64,000 bases of DNA from Dillenia suffruticosa (taxonomy: Eukaryota; Streptophyta; Magnoliopsida; Dilleniales; Dilleniaceae): assembly GCA_033439265.1 (NCBI GenBank), contig JAVTVX010000010.1:27517056-27581055 (forward strand), in the 5' to 3' direction. The notes beneath the pieces were generated by a model, which was given only the letters and a program-made list of their open reading frames with translations, ran no database searches and was not told the DNA's origin. Each line of letters begins with the position of its first letter. Within the stretch, counting starts at the first letter, position 1. The position numbers and the translations under genes were made by a program. Positions 48,377 through 61,404 of this stretch are shown here, piece after piece.

Positions 48377-49164
48377 GTTTGTTTTATCGAGCATAAGACA
48401 TGATTCAGACTTAAAAAATAAAGCTTTTTTTTTATATATATTTTCAATAAATTTAAAATAATAATTTCATATTTCAAGCATAAGACCTGAATCAGACTTA
48501 AAAAAATAAAGTATTTTTTTATATTTTTAATAAATTCAAAATCATAATTTCATATTTAAAGTAATCGAAAGATTTATGATTAAATAAATAAATAAATAAT
48601 CCACTAGAGCCCTAAAGTAATTGAATTCTATTAATATAAAACATGATCCAATACGAGACGGCAACAAGATATTAAAAAAAAGTAATAATAAAATAAATTG
48701 TCAGCTTGAGAAAATATTATAATAGGGACTACAATGATATTGGAAAACAGCAAGAGCAGCCAACAAACGAACAAATAGCGAAAAGTGATTTTTCAAGAAT
48801 CGGATTTTGAAATGAAAGAAGTGAAAGAAAATATGAAATGATGGTCAACCAATTGAACCGGAAAAGATTGGCCAAACGCACAGAAAAGCATTAAGGTTCT
48901 TCGAATGGGGTCGCGCGCATTCCTATGTCCTTATGTAAATGTTCTTTTTTGCTGAATTGGAGTGATGCATAGGGCCTGTGGTTATGCATTTGCTTACTTG
49001 ATGCAACTCGAATTCTTTTTTTATTTTTGTGTCAATTATCGTTCAATATTTAAAATTTTATCTTAATTAATTTGAATCGACTGTTATAAGGTCTATTCAG
49101 TGAGAGTGAGTCTCTCGAGGTCAAGAGCTCAGGCAAGTAAGATTCTGCACATGGCATGGGTAGG
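48377..49164. other. Intergenic DNA with a short tandem repeat, no gene seen
   Basis: About 48,389-48,570 contains a duplicated unit (CATAAGAC..GATTCAGACTTAAAAAATAAAG and CATAATTTCATATTT). The rest is AT-rich without coding signal. Confidence 0.5.
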
Positions 49165-49245
49165 GTAGGGACACCAGATGTCTGTAATAGCTCGTTGGTT
49201 AAAGCTATTGAACCCGCACCCTGAGGTACGGGTTCGAGAACTGGT

Positions 49246-49279
<34 letters not shown>

Positions 49280-49290
49280 AAAGAGAGGAT
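49165..49290 (+). mobile_element. tRNA-derived SINE-like sequence with a GA tail
   Basis: Box-A-like TAGCTCGTTGGTT (49,188-49,200) and box-B GGTTCGAGAAC (49,231-49,241) are spaced as in a tRNA promoter. A perfect 7-bp stem GAACCCG/CGGGTTC encloses ACCCTGAGGT. It is followed by a (GA)n run with interruptions (about 49,244-49,284). This fits the head of a plant SINE or a degenerate tRNA; the body and terminal repeats were not delimited. Confidence 0.5.
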
Positions 49291-50374
49291 AGGGACGTCA
49301 CGATCACAAAACGATGGGCGTCATGACGGAACAATATTGTGGGCCCAGTTTGGCCCAGAACTCTCTAATTTTTTGTCACATTCCATTCCAAGTACTGGGA
49401 CCCATTTGTGCTTCACTCGTTGTGCTTCCAGCGGACACAATTATTTACCCCCTTGGCTGCAAAATATTTTCATACTTTTTTATTATACGGTGCAAGTGTA
49501 TATTATACCGATCGTTATCAAAATTTATCTACCTAAATTCAATCTTATCATTGTATAGTTTATTTGGAGATTAACTCTTTCAACGTTTATTTTTCTATTC
49601 ACTTGTCTCAAAGTTTGATCAAAAGAGATATAATGTTAAGTGCTTCTTCTAAAAGTTGATCATTTGAATCCGTAAAATGAGATGACTCTCTCTCTCTCTT
49701 ATATAATTTTTCAATTTTCATAACTGAATATTCAAACTCAGGCAATTGTTACTTCCCTTCGATTCCAAAAATTGTTTGTGGAAAAATATTTTCAGCAATC
49801 GCTCATGGGGTGGAGCCATAAATTTAATGACAGGTGGGAGGAATAGGGGTAGGACAAGTCACATGTTTAAAGCATTGTGTTGATGAAATTTGTTGGGTGG
49901 GCCACAAAGTTCACAAAGCGAGACTATGACCCAATCAATATGGTCCAAAAATTTAATAAACTCATTCACATATCATGGGTAGTCCTGATCATCTCAAAAT
50001 TATAACATCAAAATCAAGCTGAAGCTGTCTTAGGTCCTTTCTCTTAATCGTACAATGCTACAATCACAATACTATTTTTGGCCTACACATTCATGCTTCA
50101 TGTACCAACCCCGTCACCTGATGTTGAAATCCCATAATGAATTATTAAAAAAATATATATGCTTATAAAAGAAATTTTCTTTTAGGAGAAATTTTACTTT
50201 TCTTAATCAGTAGTTTACTCAAATTCAATTTAATATTTTTTTTTTTAAAAAAAAAGGAAGTGTCAAGATACTTGGTATTAGCAAAGGGATTGTCAAAGAC
50301 TCTCATAGAAAGTTTGTTAATTGTTAGAATGATGAAAGTTTAAGCCATTTCAAATCGAGTAATTAGAGGTTGAG

Positions 50375-50424
<50 letters not shown>

Positions 50425-52400
50425 TTACGCATGTTTGAGAATAAACAAATGGTATTTAGGCTCTTGTTTGGAAAAGTTATGATTAGGGTTCAACTTAGAT
50501 AAATTTTTCAATAAAAATTAATATAATAGCAATAATGATAAAATTCAAATCTAATTTTGAATTATAAAATTCAATATTTTTTATTAAAATTTTTTTAGTT
50601 TAGTTAAAAAAATTACAAATACAATGAGATAAAATAGAGGTAATGTAAGGTAAATGAGGTTTTAAAACACCCTCTTAAACACTTCTTTTTCTCCAAAGTC
50701 GATTCAACCACACTATAAAGGGTGAATTTTTCTTTACTAATAAACCTTACTTCTATCAAAAATAAGGGGAAAAAAAAAAGAGTAGCCGTAATCGATTAAG
50801 AGTGAAAAAAAAAAGGGAGACCGATCAATTGATTGATATCCTGAAAGAGGAAGGAGAGGGGAGAAACAAGAAAAGAATAGGGAGAGAGAGAGAGAGGTTT
50901 ATTTTGTTTAAAGTGAAAAATTGTTATTTAACTTAATACTAATATTATTTTAAAATTTCCCACTAATTGTGAAAAAAAAAATCTAATTTTATCACCCGTT
51001 TAATTTTGTAAGCTTTGACTCGTACAAGTCTCTTATTCTCACTCATTTTCCACTCATACAGCTTGGAAATGGACCCACTATCTCTATCAAAAATAATTCC
51101 ACCGGCACTGACTGTGGCCTTGTGAGAGTGGAAATATATGTACTATAGCGTTTGTGTGTTGACTCTGGTAGCTACAAACGAAAATGTTCTTTCACATTTA
51201 TGTATTAGTCTAAAATAGATTATGATTTTTCATGCCTGTTTGTCACACTTAGTGCCCGTTTGGGAAGAATATTTTTCGACTTCTTTTCCCCTTTATAAGA
51301 AGAAATCCTAATAAAAATTTAAAAACTCCTCGGAGGATATTTTGTTTCTCCTTGTTTTTTATCTTTCAACTTTTTAACAAATATGTTTCTTTTTTTTTTT
51401 TTTTTTCATTTATATCTTCACTCGAAAGATATACAATTTCAAATATATTTATATCATAAATTCATTTACGTTTATATCTTTTCTTTCTCTTTAATTTTAA
51501 TTTTTAACTTTTAATTTTATTTTAAAAATTATGAAATCAGTTTATTTTTAAAAATAAAATTATCAAAGAACTTTTAATTTTATTTTAAAATCTATTAATT
51601 TTTATTTTTCATTACAAGGAGAAGAAAAGTAAAAAAAAAAAGTTTTATCAAATGGACTCTCGGGTTCTTGCAATTTAAGATGCTAATATTTTTTCTTTTT
51701 GGATTCTAATAATCGGGTATAATTTAGTTTTTTTTTTTTTTTTTTGGGGAATATGCATGTTGGGCGTTTTTGGAATTGCATTGAGTATGAAATTTTTGAC
51801 GGAGTAGGATTGGCATACATTGAATTAAAGTAGTATTTTTATTAAAAGTTGACGATTGATATATGTTGTGTAACATACTGCGCTCCGTACATGACTTTAA
51901 TGTCATTTTGAACAATAGCCATCGCTTGCGGACTTGCGAGGAGTCCCATATCTGACCAGCTTCATCACTTCAATCAAAAGGAGTGCCAAGGGGAAAATGA
52001 TTTCAATATAAATTTGATTTTACTCTTATAGTTAATTACACGTAATTAAACTGAAATTCTATGTAAAATAATTAGGGTCGTGCAAGATATAAGCATCTGC
52101 TTTATTATCGTAGCATTATGAGCCGGCAAATGTCTGGGGAACAGATGATGATCGACTGTTTGAGAGAGAGAGACAGAGAGACAGAGAGACAGAGAGAGAG
52201 AGAGAGAGAGAGCATACCCAGTAAAAAATTTGGGCGAGTTTTATCTATGTATATGAGTTAAAGTTAAGAATAAAATTAATCTCTTTCTATACTTTCAAAT
52301 AATTTAGTTTATTGAAAAATGGAGCACTTTATTAGTTTGCTAATTAATTTTGGTGCTATAGTGCGCTTTGCCTAATGTATTGTGTCAATGTGTGGTCACG
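49291..52400. other. AT-rich intergenic DNA with GA tracts, no gene seen
   Basis: Microsatellites: (GA)22 at 50,379-50,422 and a mixed GAGACA/GA tract at about 52,163-52,212. No frame with a recognisable domain on either strand. Confidence 0.5.
50379..50422. repeat. (GA)22 microsatellite
   Basis: Perfect dinucleotide run of about 44 nt. Confidence 0.97.
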
Positions 52401-52401
52401 G

Positions 52402-52840
52402 ACCCAATTGATGGAGTCAATCTTAATAGGAAAACTCAGTCCAAAAGATCGATCTATTAGATTTAAGTATTATTTTACGATTTTTTAGGGATCCGATATG
52501 AGATTTATAACATTACCATTTTCTTGAGAAGCTGGACATCCACGGACGGCTCTCACTCTAGACGACTCTCACTCTGGCAGGTAACCCTTTTCCTTTTTGG
52601 ACGGCTCTCACTCTGACACTAGATAGTTATTTTTCATTTTAGATGGCTTTCAATCTAACACTAGATAACCCTCTTTCAGGTACAGAGACTCTGATACCAA
52701 TTTGTTAGAGACCCAAGTGATAGATTCAAGTCCAATAGGAGAATTCAATCCAAAAGATCGATCTATTGGGTGAGAGAGTTTATTGGATTTCAATACTATT
52801 TTATAATTTCTTAGAAATCTAATATGAGATTCGTAATAAA
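52402..52840 (+). repeat. Direct repeats flanking an ATACCAATTTGTTAGAG motif
   Basis: A block containing GACCCAATTGATGGAGTC and AAAAGATCGATCTATT..GATATGAGATT at 52,402-52,506 recurs at about 52,711-52,836. The spacer holds three copies of ACGGCTCTCACTCT-like text and the phrase CTGATACCAATTTGTTAGAG. This looks like a small direct-repeat element or part of an LTR. Confidence 0.5.
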
Positions 52841-53160
52841 TTGTTTTGACTAATTTGGATCGACTATTATAGGGTTCATTTTGAATACGAGTCTTTTAAT
52901 ATTATTTTTTCATATATATAAGGAGTTGAATTCCTAACCTAATTAAATGAAGAATGTATTGATCCCATCTATATCAATAAATAATGTATTGATCCCACCT
53001 ATATCAATAAATAAGGAGGAGACGTGCCATGTGCATGAACAGCAATTGAGTACTTCGCTTTGCAACAAGTGGACTTGTCTCTCTCTTTATTGTGACAACC
53101 TAACCTCTCCCATCTATCGACAGATTGCAACATCTTAATCATGTATTTAGTGGAGCCATT

Positions 53161-53880
53161 CACTGCCTATTCCATTATTGTCTCCAATCGTTAAATCTGC
53201 ACACAGACCTCCCACGAAATTGATCATTACATTTAAAAAAGTTCACCCCTTCTGTCACGACAAGTACAGGTATTTTGATTCAAAAATTAGCTAGTGCAAC
53301 GTAACAATCCAATAATTTCCTTAATAATATAAAGTCATTTGTTGCGGTTAGCATTTCTCCCGAGAGAGAGAGAGAGAGAGATGAACGAATTCAGGAGGTC
53401 AGAAGGGTCCAGACTTGGGAAGAAGACAACTGGTGTGATACCCTTTGCTAGGCTCTACAACTTTGGAAATTCTGTATAAAAAATACGGAATGCTTAAACT
53501 GACACTCAACCCCACTACCACACTGCCTATTCCATTGTTGTCTCCAACCCTTAAATCTGCACACAAAGCTCCCTCGAAATTGATCATTACATTTAAAAAA
53601 GTTCACCCTTTGTGTCATGACAAGTACAAGTATTTTGATTCAAAAATTAGCTGGTGCAACATAACAATCCAATAATTTCCTTAATAATATCAAGTCATTT
53701 GTTATGGTTAGCATTTCTCCCTAGAGAGAGAGAGAGAGAGAGAGAGGAACGAATTCAGGAGGTGCGAGGGGTCCAGACTTGGGAAGAAGACAATTGATGT
53801 GATACCCTTTGCTGGGCTCCACAACTTTGGAAGTTCCGTATAAAATGTTGGGAATACTTAAACAGACACTCAACCCCACC
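53161..53880 (+). repeat. Tandem duplication, two 360-bp units
   Basis: CACTGCCTATTCCATT starts at 53,161 and again at 53,521. The units share AATCTGCACACA, AATTGATCATTACATTT, a (GA)n tract (53,361-53,380 and 53,722-53,746), GAACGAATTCAGGAGG and GGTCCAGACTTGGGAAGAAG to the end. The second unit runs into unrelated DNA near 53,880. Frames here are not gene-like. Confidence 0.9.
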
Positions 53881-55770
53881 ACCACCGGTAATTTTATTGA
53901 AGCCGTGAACGGGGAAAAAAAGGATCTTTATCTTACTAAAATTGGTCCCTACTGACACGTCCCATTCCGTACAGAAAAAGGAAGAACTCAGGTTGAAGTT
54001 GTTTCCAGACCTAAAGTTAATCATTCCAAAAGAAAAAAGAGATTCTTACACACAGTCCGCATCACATTGATGTCACCTGACCCAGATTATTATAAACCGT
54101 TGGATAAGGCTGTAAAATGCATCAACTCACAATGCACTGCGCAGACATCCATGATCATATAATTTTGTACTTTGAAAACCACAATCCTGGGAGCCAAAAA
54201 AGTCGTAAACGATTTCGTGGCCAATTAGTAATGGACTCATTTTACAACAATCATGATGGTTCATAGTTTATAATAAGTAGGGTCTTTTTACAAACAATTT
54301 ATGATGGTTCATAGTTTTTAATAAGTAGGGTCTCAAAAATTGTTCAATGGTGAGAGAGTGAGAGAGAGAGAGAGAGAGAGAGTTATTTAAGACGTGAGGA
54401 AGAAATAAGTAGATACATATTGTTTTCAGTCTAATTTTGGATGATGTTTCAATTAATTGCAATTATGTTAAGTTCATGGAAGGCGCCTAGAGCATGATGT
54501 GGTGATCACGTTTTGTCGAAAAATGGACCCTCAAGATGTTGAGTTTATGGTGATAATGATAAGACCCTATTATCACATCTACTATTGTAAGAAAAAACCA
54601 GAGAAATCCAAATCATTATTTTCCCCAAGTATTCTTTGTCACCCACCTCGATGTATAGTATTTAGTATCAATTTATTGCTCAAGCTACTCTTGTACTCAT
54701 CTGACAGGACAATCCTTTTCGTGGGGTCCCTTTGGTATGTTACGAAGACACTTGTAGAAATAAATTGTATCCAAATTGGAAACACTTTTAGACATTTCAC
54801 AATATAATTATGCATATTGTATGATAATAATTTTTTGCTATATAAATATTTTGTCAATACGACTCTAATATGTTCATGCTTGAATAAGCCTGGCCCTGAA
54901 CTGGATTCCCTGTTTCCAATTTCTTGAGGTTTGATTGAACCCAATGGACCAAAGATGAAGAGATCCCAAGTTGACCATGGAGGAGGGTTACCCTAGAATC
55001 TAGATATATGGCTTTGTCCACGATCTGAATTGTGTTCGTTGGGCATTATAAAAATAAAAAAGGAAACTTTGTTCATTTAGGCCCATTAGGGTTTGCTACA
55101 AGCCTGGGGGGGGGGAGGGTTTTGAGTTCAGAGTGAGCTAGATCCACAAATCAAATATCTGTTTTACATAATCAATCGATATTTAAAATCATATTTCTAT
55201 TAATTCAATTTAAACGTTATTGAATTTAATTTAAAAGAGTTCTTTCAACATAATATTTATTATTTTTAAATTTTGAACCGGATATTTGGTTAAATAATTT
55301 AAGACTCCTACTCACTTAGCCGTCTATTGATGATCCACAAATTAAATATGAGTGGTATACCATCTATTCTTCTTCTAATTGATTTTAGATCTATTTGAAA
55401 AAGTTAAGATAAAATTAAAATAAATTTAGATAATTTTTAATATAAAAATTATATAATATAATAATAATTAGATTTTTTTATAGAAAAGTTTAGTTTCTAT
55501 TTGCAAAAGCCTATATATTTTGTTAAAAATTTTTAACGTTGATTAATAAAATATATGAATATAATAAAATAAAATAAAAATAAGTTAACATAAATTGAAA
55601 CTTCTCAAATGGTTTTAAATGCGTAAGTTTTATACCCTTATCTTCATGCGGGACAAACAAGCCTAGTTGCTTGAAAATGAAAACAGTGAAATGAAAATAA
55701 ATACGAAATAATATAAAAAAATGATTATAAAAATACAAAAAAAAAATATGAATAAATATGTAAATATAAA

Positions 55771-55809
<39 letters not shown>

Positions 55810-56440
55810 AATTTATATATATCAATTATTTTATGAAAATAATAAAATAATAATCTTTTATAATAAAAAATTAAAACAATCAAATATGTAATTATTAATT
55901 ATAAGATAAATAATATAAAAATTAAAAATTATAATTACATAAGTAATTTATTAAATATGAAAAAATTTATAAATATAAAAAGTATAAATATTTTTATATA
56001 AATATTAATTAATTTAATGTGTTGAAATATTTTGAAAATATTTCAAATATGAAAAGACAGAAATGTTATTAGAGAAATACTATTATTAAGAAGTTTTCAT
56101 GATAATGACCAGTACATTATGTTCTCTGTCATCTCAAATAAGATCGTTAGCAAAAGCCCCCTTTCTTTGCATGCGTTTGTATTCCGCGGACAGAGAGAGA
56201 CTAAAAGAGGAAATCTTCAGTTTAGTCTAGGGGACCATACAAAGAGAATCTAGTGAATATCATGGAGAGCACCTTGCAAAGACGGTGAAAAATGCATTCC
56301 TTCTCCACGATATAAAGTCTATCTAGGAAACTAGGATACTGAGAAAAATCTTAAAGCAATGCAGCCAATTACAGTTATATGATGTACCCGAACTCAGGAG
56401 CGAGCGAAAATAGATCAAACAGATCACTTGCCAGAAACAT
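53881..56440. other. AT-rich intergenic DNA, no gene seen
   Basis: Includes a 49-bp direct repeat with ATGATGGTTCATAGTTT near 54,253 and 54,301, a GA tract at 54,353-54,382, a G-run near 55,107-55,119 and an (AT)n run near 55,774-55,810. No coding frame with a recognisable domain. Confidence 0.5.
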
Positions 56441-56447
56441 TGACATG

Positions 56448-57948
56448 TTATCTTGACTGATGAAGTTGGGACTGACCCAAAAAATTTGCTCCCCACCATT
56501 GATGAATTCCGTGTGCGGTTTTAAAGTCTGGTGAAGGACTCAAGTTAATAGTCAGATACGCCGATGGAAGGAGATGCCAAGTATTTTGTGAGGCTAGCCT
56601 CTCAATCCCTCCGATTCCCATCTCCTTCATCTTTTTTTGATGTTCAAAGTACCCAATATACTCCGAGCATATATGGTCACTTGGATTGACAAACAGAAAG
56701 GGGATCCAAGCGGATAAACTAACAAGGGACTGGTCCTCCTGATGCCCGTACTGACCTTTGACAGCAAGGGCAATTGCAGCTTTTATTGTACTTTTAGCAA
56801 TGCGCAGGTTATTCTTCACCTTTTGATCCCTGATCCTTTCAATTGGGATCGCAACAAAAGGTGGATTAAATAGATAAGTTTCCAGCATAGACCCCATTTT
56901 TGCCATGTGCCTTCCCGCAAGTAATGCAATGGCTGATCCAAGAGAATGTCCTGCTAACCATACATTGGCAGCACCCGCTACATCAACCATATCATGGACA
57001 GCCTGCAAGGCAAGCCGATAGCGGGAGCTGTTCTCAAGTTTGTTGAAGATCAACTTGATATCCAATTTGAGATCCCTTGACATGGTTTCCCTCTTATTGA
57101 TTGTGCCACGAAAAGCCAAGACAAATCCTGGGGCATTTTGGCCAAAACAGTTGTACATGGATGCTGTAGCTGGAGGTTTAAATTTGAAAATGGCACCAAA
57201 GATGGAGAAATCAACATCATCCGCAAGTGTACCGACTAGTTGGAAATGGAAGGAGGACCACCAAGGTGGACTGAGAGCTTCGTGCCCTTGTCGATTCTGT
57301 TGGTGGTCCTTTTCTAAAACATATACCCCCTGCACTAGGCTTGCTGCAATAGATTTTCGATGAGATGTATCTTTCCTGTGATAGAGAACACCATTTTCGA
57401 GTTATGCATTTGCTGAAATAAGAACTTCATCACTAAAATAGCAGTTGGATAGAAGCAACTATTTGATAAGTACAGAAAGTGGGTTAAGAAGCAACTAAAC
57501 AAACGCACAAAGATGATCTTTATAAACATTAAGTTCATTTTTTTTTACCCCATTCTGGCACTTTATTGGTAACATATTTATCTAAATTTTCCCTTTTTTA
57601 GTCATTATTCATCAAAGTACCCCAGTGACCAGTAATATTGTGACATAATCCAGATTCCAAAACCCCTGTCAATACAAAAACTTGTCAAGGGAGTACCTGC
57701 ACAGGTAAGAGCTCCTGTAATCCATAACAACAAACAGTTTACAGTTTTTTGATTTCATTAAATCTTGACCTACAATAATGTATAATCCCCTTAACTATTT
57801 TCATGGTGCCCTAAAACACATCATGTTCAGGATGTTGAGATTGCTTCTTTCAGAATAGAGTGAGGGAAACAGATAAGATTCTATACCAGTCGACAGCATT
57901 AAGATGAACTGGTCCTGATAGGCTGAAGATTTCGTTCTTGGAGGCCAT
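56448..57948 (-). CDS. Class-3 lipase-like alpha/beta hydrolase (At4g10955 type)
   Basis: Two exons on minus, 57948-57887 and 57375-56448, joined in phase, give 329 aa beginning MASKNEIFSLSGPVHLNAVD. That N-terminus matches the conserved start of the plant family often labelled GDSL esterase/lipase At4g10955, which actually has a class-3 lipase fold. Features are FVLAFRGT (oxyanion side), nucleophile elbow GHSLG (Ser165), NPPFVAIPIERI, NPSDHICSEYIGYFEH (probable catalytic Asp254) and AHGIHQWW near the end (probable catalytic His309 or 312). Substrate is unknown. The frame is open throughout and the length is normal. TATAAATA on minus at 58,183-58,190 is a plausible core promoter. Confidence 0.92.
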
Positions 57949-58182
57949 GCCCCTTGTGGCCTTCTTTTGCTCTCTTTCTGACATAAAAGAAAACACAAAT
58001 ATATCACAAGAATAGCGTGGAGAATCCTAACTGTACTTTCTATAAATGAATTGACAGCGTACATTATATGAATGAAGTACAATCTTCAATAGATCCTTAC
58101 ACGTTACCGCAATGCTTCCATGGGCACATATGGGAAAGCTGACGTGAAGCTCAACTGAGATTTGTTGGAGTTCTCAGTACAT

Positions 58183-58190
58183 TATTTATA
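58183..58190 (-). promoter_or_regulatory. Probable TATA box of the lipase-like gene
   Basis: TATAAATA on the minus strand, about 235 bp upstream of the ATG at 57,948. The retroelement fragment begins about 150 bp further upstream. Confidence 0.5.
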
Positions 58191-58337
58191 TAATGATAAA
58201 TTTAGTCTCTTTTGATAGAGAAATTTAACTTCTACTAGAAAAATCTTATATGTACTAAAAGTTTTTTACTTTAGCTGGAAAAAAAAAAGACAAAATAGAA
58301 TCGAATTACAACCCTGCCTCTTTGTCATTCCACATTA

Positions 58338-59095
58338 CAACAGCAACGACAACAACAATTTGAGACTTAATTCCAATAATTTAGCGTTAGACATTTGAGA
58401 GACAAATATAAGGATTTAAAATAAAAAATATAAATAAAAGTAATAATAATAATAATAAAAGAATAGATAAAATAAATAAATAAATAAATAAATAAATAAA
58501 TATGATGATTTAATTTGTGTGGATTCTTCTGCGCCACTCATTTCTATCCAAAATCATCTTTTCGTCTAAACGCTTAACTATCATGTCTTTACGGATAACT
58601 TGCATTCAAGTTTTTAGCGTTCTACCTCTACGTTTTACTATATCTCCTATATTCAAGTTTTCGACTTTTCTAACCGATACATCTTCGGGTTTTCTTTGCA
58701 CATGTCCAAACCATCTCAGACGACACTCTCGCATTTTATCCACAATTGAAGTAATTCTCAATTTTTTATGAATTTCTTCATTTCTAATTCTATCTTTTTT
58801 AATTTTACCATACATCCACCTAAATATTCTCATTTTTGTTACCATCATTTTTTGTTTTTGTTATTGTTTAATAACTCAATACTTAGTACCATACAATTGT
58901 ACAGATATTACTGGGGTTCTATAGAACTTTCTCTTCAAATGTAGTGGCATCGTGCGTTCACAAAGAATATCGGATGCCTTTCTCCATTTCATCCAACCCG
59001 CTTGAATCTTATGATTCACATCTCCATTTAAATTATCATCATTTTGAAAGATAGATCCAAGATATAAAAAAATAATAATTAGGATCATAAAAAGA
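58338..59095 (-). mobile_element. 5'-truncated RTE-type LINE fragment (C-terminus and 3' UTR)
   Basis: Read on minus, it holds IQAGWMKWRKAS..RTMPLHLKRKFYR, then MRIFRWMYGKIKKDRIRNEEI and RLRWFGHVQRKPEDVSVRKV. These are clearly homologous to 4,830-5,240. The 3' UTR continues through AAT/AAAT simple repeats (58,438-58,500) to a TTG-rich tail near 58,338. A frame break separates the two coding pieces near 58,860. Inactive. Confidence 0.85.
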
Positions 59096-61404
59096 ACAAT
59101 TTTTTATTTTCCCGTTTGACCGTTGCAGTCTATTATGAACCCAACCAGACTGAACTGGAGAGCCAAAAAAGAATATAAAAGGCAAGAGCATAGGCATGCA
59201 ATGCATTGCAAATGATGTTTAGTAGAACATTTTGTTACAGCCTATAAATATGAAACACAGTGGTGAAAAGGTTGCAGGGCTGCGAAAGCTCTGAGTTACT
59301 TAAAGCTTAATGAAACAATTGCGTAGGCTTTAGAAAGATCCTCTGACTAAAAGCTCTACATGACAAGCCTGCAAAATGCTATGGCCAACCAAAGAAAGAA
59401 CAATAACACAAAAGTTCAAAAGCAGTATGAAAGCATAATTACTTCAAAACATCAAACAAAGTTGCATTTCTACATTGAGAAATATACCAGGGCAACCAGT
59501 ACAGGAATAGACTTTTAACAAGGTCAAGTCTCAGGTTGCCCCTTTCAACTTTCAATATGAAAAATAGAAAATTTTAATGGAAATCTCAGAAGCTACAGCG
59601 CAATTGGAGCTATCTTAAACATGGTAATGGAAATGTGGAAGATATGCATTCTGATTCTCTTGCTCTTGTTGCAATTTGTGCATACCAAATGGCATCTCTA
59701 CATAACCAGACGCTCAAACGATGAACACAAAATTTGTCAAGCATCTTTGTTCTCTGTAGAAATGAAAGCTAACGGGCATATGTCGCAGAACTATTTACCA
59801 TGAAAAGCAAAGAAAAGAAAAGAACAAATGGCAGAGTAGAATAGTTGTAAATGGATTAAGGCTGTAAAAAATGAAAACCATTTAAAGCCAAAAATAAAGC
59901 TTTTGAATAATATATATTCTGATAACATATTTTAGACAATTTCTGCTCAAATTCTAAACTAATATTGGTACTCAACCACTGAAATTGGCTTCTTTTCTTC
60001 TCTATAATCATGTCATGAGAAAATAAATCTGCATGAACAGAGAGAACAGAAGCAAACAATTGAAACAAGACAAAGCGTCCAAGACCTAAAAAACTTCACA
60101 TATCTACCTAATACATAAAAAATCCATCCAAGATAACAGACATCATGTGGGTTTGAGTCATTTAATAGTCTTTTCTTAAAAAGTTCTTTCTTGGATACGA
60201 GTAAAAATCACATTAAAAAAAAAATTTGTTGAGCCAGGATTGCACAGAGAGTTAAGGAATGGTATTCGAAATTTTAAATATGTGAGTTATGACATCAAAT
60301 CTTGACCTACACATAGGAAAAACTTCAACCACAATTGAACAAACCATGTTTAAATTACGGTGAATAACTTGTTTGTGATGAAATTTCAGTATGCCCACAT
60401 TTAAAGAATGAAAAGGGTTAGAATTGATGATTCATGATCCATGATTATGACATAATACACTAAGGAAGCATAGATTCGAAATTCTGAGATTAGATATACC
60501 CAGAAAAGGGAAATGGAAAACAAAACATACCCGGTTCAAAAGACTCAATTGGCGTTGAACATGCTACAATCGAAACTTCATCTTCACCTTTCTGAGCTTT
60601 CTAAATGCAAATCGCACAGAATCTTGCCCCGAACTTCGGTGAGAAGCAAAAATGTAGACTTACACAACGCGTTGACTCTCAGCGAACCCAAGTTGCCAAA
60701 TAAATTAAAAATGTAAATGGACAAAATTATATTTAAAGAAAAAAGTTTCTTGGTGTTAAATAAAATAAAATAAAAGGAAAACACGGTTTTAAAGAAAAGA
60801 CACAACCTAGCAATATTGCAAAATAGAAGACCCACTAGAACTGAAAAAAAAAAGAAGAAGAAAACCCAACAATGTCTTTTCAAAAGAAAAAAAGAAAAAA
60901 AAAATAAGGAATATACTTGGAAGTTCGTAAAATCAAACGAGACAAAATTCTTAAAAGAGTTAATCAATCATCTGGGAAGATTCATGTTCTCCCGCGCACG
61001 CACACACACTCTCTTTCAGAGCGAGAGAGGGACAGAATCAACTCTCATATGAATGAGGTGAAGATGCATATACTACGCAGAGGGGTTCAAAACCAAAGAT
61101 GGGCCGGACCTTAAATATTGAAGTCCAAATGAGACGCTGTGGCCCAACAATGAAATTTGTTTAGCAACATTATTTTTCTGCAGCAAAATCTGCAATCATA
61201 GGGAATTTCTGTTTTTGTAGATTCTTGAAACTCACCCAATGGCACAAACCATGATTGAGCGACAGAAATATATAAATTCAAAGTCATATATTATTATTCA
61301 CTGCACCAAAAATTTAAAAAAAAATAATGAAAAAGGCTACTAACAGATAAATATCAAATTGACCAAGAATTGTTGTTCTAAATCTCATCCCCTGCAAATT
61401 CACA
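59096..61404. other. Intergenic DNA, no gene seen
   Basis: AT-rich; frames near 59,621, 60,513 and 60,584-60,967 are short and domain-free (the last is driven by A/T homopolymers). Possibly contains the 3' UTR of the B3 gene at its right end. Confidence 0.5.
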
